34,815 bases of DNA, from positions 1 through 34,815 of the forward strand of contig CANQWT010000006.1 in the NCBI GenBank assembly GCA_947627635.1. Reading direction: 5' to 3'. Position 1 is the stretch's first letter. Each line of letters opens with the position of its first letter. Origin of the DNA: an uncultured Bacilli bacterium (lineage in GTDB: Bacteria > Bacillota_I > Bacilli_A > RF39 > UBA660). Made by a program: the position numbers and the translations under genes. Positions 32,226 to 34,815 of the stretch are shown piece after piece. The notes under the pieces were generated by a model, which saw only the letters and a program-made list of their open reading frames with translations, was not told where the DNA came from and made no database searches.

Positions 32226-32256
32226 GAAAAACACATCCTTTCTTTAATTCTTCGCG

Positions 32257-32306
32257 AGTGGTACGAACAGCCTTTTTGTCCGCCTAAATAGGCATTGCTT
32301 CCCACT
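32257..32306 (-). promoter_or_regulatory. Putative L1-binding leader motif before rplK
   Basis: Minus strand AGTGGGAAGC...GTACCACT. Confidence 0.45.
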
Positions 32307-32392
32307 AAATCTATATTTAATATAAATATAGCCCTTAAATAATAACATAGTTTTAGCTATCTTGCAACTATTTTGTATTGATGTATTTTATT

Positions 32393-32926
32393 TTATGCCT
32401 TCTCAATTTGACTTAGTTCAACTTCAACTGAAGTCTCTTGTCCAAATAAGTCGACGAGCAACATAATCTTTTGATTTGGAAGATCAATGCTGTCAACAGT
32501 TCCAAACATTCCTTGGAATGGTCCAGCAATAATTTTGACTTTTGCTCCTTCTTTTAGGTCTTCATCAACATCCATACGACTAATGCCCATATTTCCAAGA
32601 ACTTTATCAACTTCATATGGCTGTAATGGTGTTGGTTTGGCACCTTTTCCACTTGAACCAATAAACCCTGTAACACCAGGAGTGTTTCTTACAACATACC
32701 ATGCTTCATCTGTCATAACCATTTCGACTAAAATGTATCCTGGAAACATTTTCTTAACCTTTTTCTTAGTTACTCCATCTTTTACTTCGATTTCTTCTTG
32801 TTCAGGAACTACAACACGATGAATATAGTCTTGCATTCCCATTGACTCAGCACGCATTTCAAGTTTTTCTTTAACTTTGTTTTCATGTCCTGAATATGTA
32901 TTTACGACATACCATTGTTTATCCAT
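32393..32926 (-). CDS. nusG: Transcription termination/antitermination protein NusG
   Basis: WYVVNTYSGHENKVKEKLE, FPGYILVEM, RNTPGVTGFIG, KOW motif. Confidence 0.97.
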   Translation of the reverse strand: MDKQWYVVNTYSGHENKVKEKLEMRAESMGMQDYIHRVVVPEQEEIEVKDGVTKKKVKKMFPGYILVEMVMTDEAWYVVRNTPGVTGFIGSSGKGAKPTPLQPYEVDKVLGNMGISRMDVDEDLKEGAKVKIIAGPFQGMFGTVDSIDLPNQKIMLLVDLFGQETSVEVELSQIEKA

Positions 32927-32938
32927 TTTTATCCTCCC

Positions 32939-33250
32939 TTATCCTATTAGTGAATGAATGAGTGCGAAAATGACATCGATAATATAGAAAAATACTGCGA
33001 AGAATACTACAAAAACTATTGTTGCAATTGAATATTTAATCATTTCTTTCTTAGTAGGCCAATGTATTCTTTTTGTTTCTTGTTTTACTCCATGAGCAAA
33101 TCCTATAGTCTTATCTTTCACACTTTTCTTTGTCTCTTTTTTAGGTTCTTTTTTCTTGTTTGTTTTGTTAGAGTTCTTTAGTGTCTTTGGTGTCTTTTCA
33201 TTTTTTGTTTTGAGTTCTTTAAAATTTTCATTCTTCTCAACTTGTGCCAT
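32939..33250 (-). CDS. secE: Preprotein translocase subunit SecE with Lys-rich N-extension
   Basis: VKQETKRIHWPTKKEMIKYSIATIVFVVFFAVFFYIIDVIFA, upstream of nusG. Confidence 0.93.
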   Translation of the reverse strand: MAQVEKNENFKELKTKNEKTPKTLKNSNKTNKKKEPKKETKKSVKDKTIGFAHGVKQETKRIHWPTKKEMIKYSIATIVFVVFFAVFFYIIDVIFALIHSLIG

Positions 33251-33303
33251 TTTTCATCTTCCTTTTTTTCAAAATAAAAACACATCTCGTTTGTGTTGTC
33301 TTT

Positions 33304-33332
33304 AAGATATCAAATATTTAAAGATTTGTCAA
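33304..33332 (-). promoter_or_regulatory. Promoter of secE-nusG-rpl operon
   Basis: Minus strand TTGACA - 17 nt - TATCTT. Confidence 0.65.
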
Positions 33333-33363
33333 ACAAAATGTGTTAGTTTTATAAGGTTTTAGG

Positions 33364-34815
33364 CTAGTTGTTTGGGGTGAGGACGATACGGAAGGAAATT
33401 CTTACACCTACTGCTCCTGCTTCGCCTGCCCTACCGAATGAGAAAATTCCAGAGGTAGTATCATCATGGTTACCGCCACGTACCAACCATGAAGCTATTG
33501 CATCTACCATCCAAGGAGAATCACCGTACCACCCTGCGACTTCGTTGAGGGCGTGTCCTTTACAAGGTTTTCCATTACATGCCATTGTTGTATCTGTCGC
33601 TGTATATATATCATAATATTTTTCGGAGGGCCACTCTCTTGCATTTTCTGTAAATTCACTTCCATCAGTCAACATTCCCTTATATCCTGAATTTGTTCTT
33701 TGTGTATATCCACTTCTTTTTTCTAATACCCCCATCATATATTCCCAGGTTCCTCCATTGATATCATAAATTCCTGTAATATTTCCTGTGGTTGAAGCTC
33801 CGGCTCCGGCATAGCCTTGTCCTTCTCCTCTATCTACTAAGTCGTCATATGCATAACCTTCTTCTGCTGTACTTGAGGCTGTTCCTTGTCCACTTGAACG
33901 TCCAGTCAACCATCCATTATAATTGTTCATATAAACTTGCTTATTTTCTCCTGTATATAGTGGATTACCATATTTTCCATATTGACTTTGGGTTAAGTAG
34001 GATATCAAAGCCCACTCACTATTCTTTGTGGCATGACTATCATACGTGCTTTGGTCAAAGCCATATATGTTATCAACCTTTGTTATCCCCATAGACACTA
34101 ACTCTAACGTTGATAATCGAATAGCTCTCCATGAGTACACATTAGGCTTAATTATTACTTTGTTAGGATCTTCTGTATCATGCTGTGCTTCCGTTGTTGT
34201 GTTTGCTCCTAAATATCCTGTCTCAAACTTGCCTATCCATATCCCAGGTAACTCTTTATCTCCAAAGGTAAACCCAGGAGGTGTATACCATCCATTTGGT
34301 ACATATCCTGTATATTGGGCACTTCCATCTTCTTTCGTTGAAGTAGAAACAAACTTCACATCGATTTCTCCTGGTAAAGAAACACTTGGATTATCACTTC
34401 TTCCTTCCTCTTTCTTTCCATAATAATGTGTTCCATCTTCACTCTTTATCGTATATGAATATCTCGGTATCCATACCCACATTTGTAGGATATCATCACT
34501 ATCTGCATCAAACTCTTTTCTTCCTGCTTTATACTCTTCTCTTATATTCTCTCTTACTGTTATCGCATTTGCCCATTCTTGTTTATCATAGTTATACCAT
34601 TGATTATCTTTATCTGTGGTGGTTACCCATTTTCCTTTCTCTTCATTATATATGACTGGTATCATGTTATCTGCAAGAACTGGTCCTCCTGTTGGTATCT
34701 GACTTCCATTTAGGGCTATCTTACTTTGATAACTATTCCCTTGTTCACTATTTGGGGTATTTATATCTAACCATAGTCTTAATTCATAGGTTACACTTTC
34801 TCCTGCTTCTAGATA
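33364..34815 (-). CDS. Modular surface protein, 5'-truncated by the window edge; C-terminal FGE-sulfatase/C-type-lectin-like fold
   Basis: Frame stays open from 34815 (YLEAGESVTYELRLWLDINTPNSEQGNSYQSKIALNGSQ...) into the 34665 ORF; C-terminus GGTWEYMMG...SWLVRGGNHDDTTSGIFSFGRAGEAGAVGVRISFRIVL. Confidence 0.78.
   Translation of the reverse strand, partial: YLEAGESVTYELRLWLDINTPNSEQGNSYQSKIALNGSQIPTGGPVLADNMIPVIYNEEKGKWVTTTDKDNQWYNYDKQEWANAITVRENIREEYKAGRKEFDADSDDILQMWVWIPRYSYTIKSEDGTHYYGKKEEGRSDNPSVSLPGEIDVKFVSTSTKEDGSAQYTGYVPNGWYTPPGFTFGDKELPGIWIGKFETGYLGANTTTEAQHDTEDPNKVIIKPNVYSWRAIRLSTLELVSMGITKVDNIYGFDQSTYDSHATKNSEWALISYLTQSQYGKYGNPLYTGENKQVYMNNYNGWLTGRSSGQGTASSTAEEGYAYDDLVDRGEGQGYAGAGASTTGNITGIYDINGGTWEYMMGVLEKRSGYTQRTNSGYKGMLTDGSEFTENAREWPSEKYYDIYTATDTTMACNGKPCKGHALNEVAGWYGDSPWMVDAIASWLVRGGNHDDTTSGIFSFGRAGEAGAVGVRISFRIVLTPNN

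Noticed and set aside
32487-32822. 111-aa plus-strand ORF antisense to nusG
   Set aside because: Shadow ORF on a conserved gene.
34046-34423. Plus-strand ORFs (33368-34655) antisense to the surface protein
   Set aside because: Antisense shadow frames; the minus-strand frame is continuous with family-like protein sequence.
33364-34815. Complete diversity-generating retroelement
   Set aside because: No reverse transcriptase or template repeat found in the window; only a fold resemblance remains.

Overview
Low-GC Bacillota (Bacilli-like) chromosomal window, standard genetic code. Backbone: secE-nusG-rplK-rplA-rplJ-rplL, rsmC-like, rpoB-rpoC, rpsL-rpsG-fusA-tuf, plus eno, murD and a MraY/WecA-type transferase, mostly on the minus strand. 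Accessory content: (i) a split, convergent agr quorum-sensing locus with an unlisted 39-aa AgrD-like peptide (core CAWWWF|DEP); (ii) a compact candidate type I toxin-antitoxin locus at about 15.80-16.13 kb, missed by the ORF track: a 30-aa hydrophobic peptide with a hairpin-sequestered Shine-Dalgarno, and a convergent ~120-nt antisense RNA with its own near-consensus promoter and terminator; (iii) two paralogous modular surface proteins sharing a nearly identical DNA segment, one with a C8/G8 homopolymer at its promoter (possible phase variation); (iv) a DUF2207-type gene split by a single in-frame TAA; (v) several leader RNAs (L10 leader, L1-type motifs before rplK and rplA, a promoter-terminator leader before rsmC). 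No tRNA, rRNA, CRISPR array or IS element was recognised. All functional calls come from reading the sequence; no database search was run.
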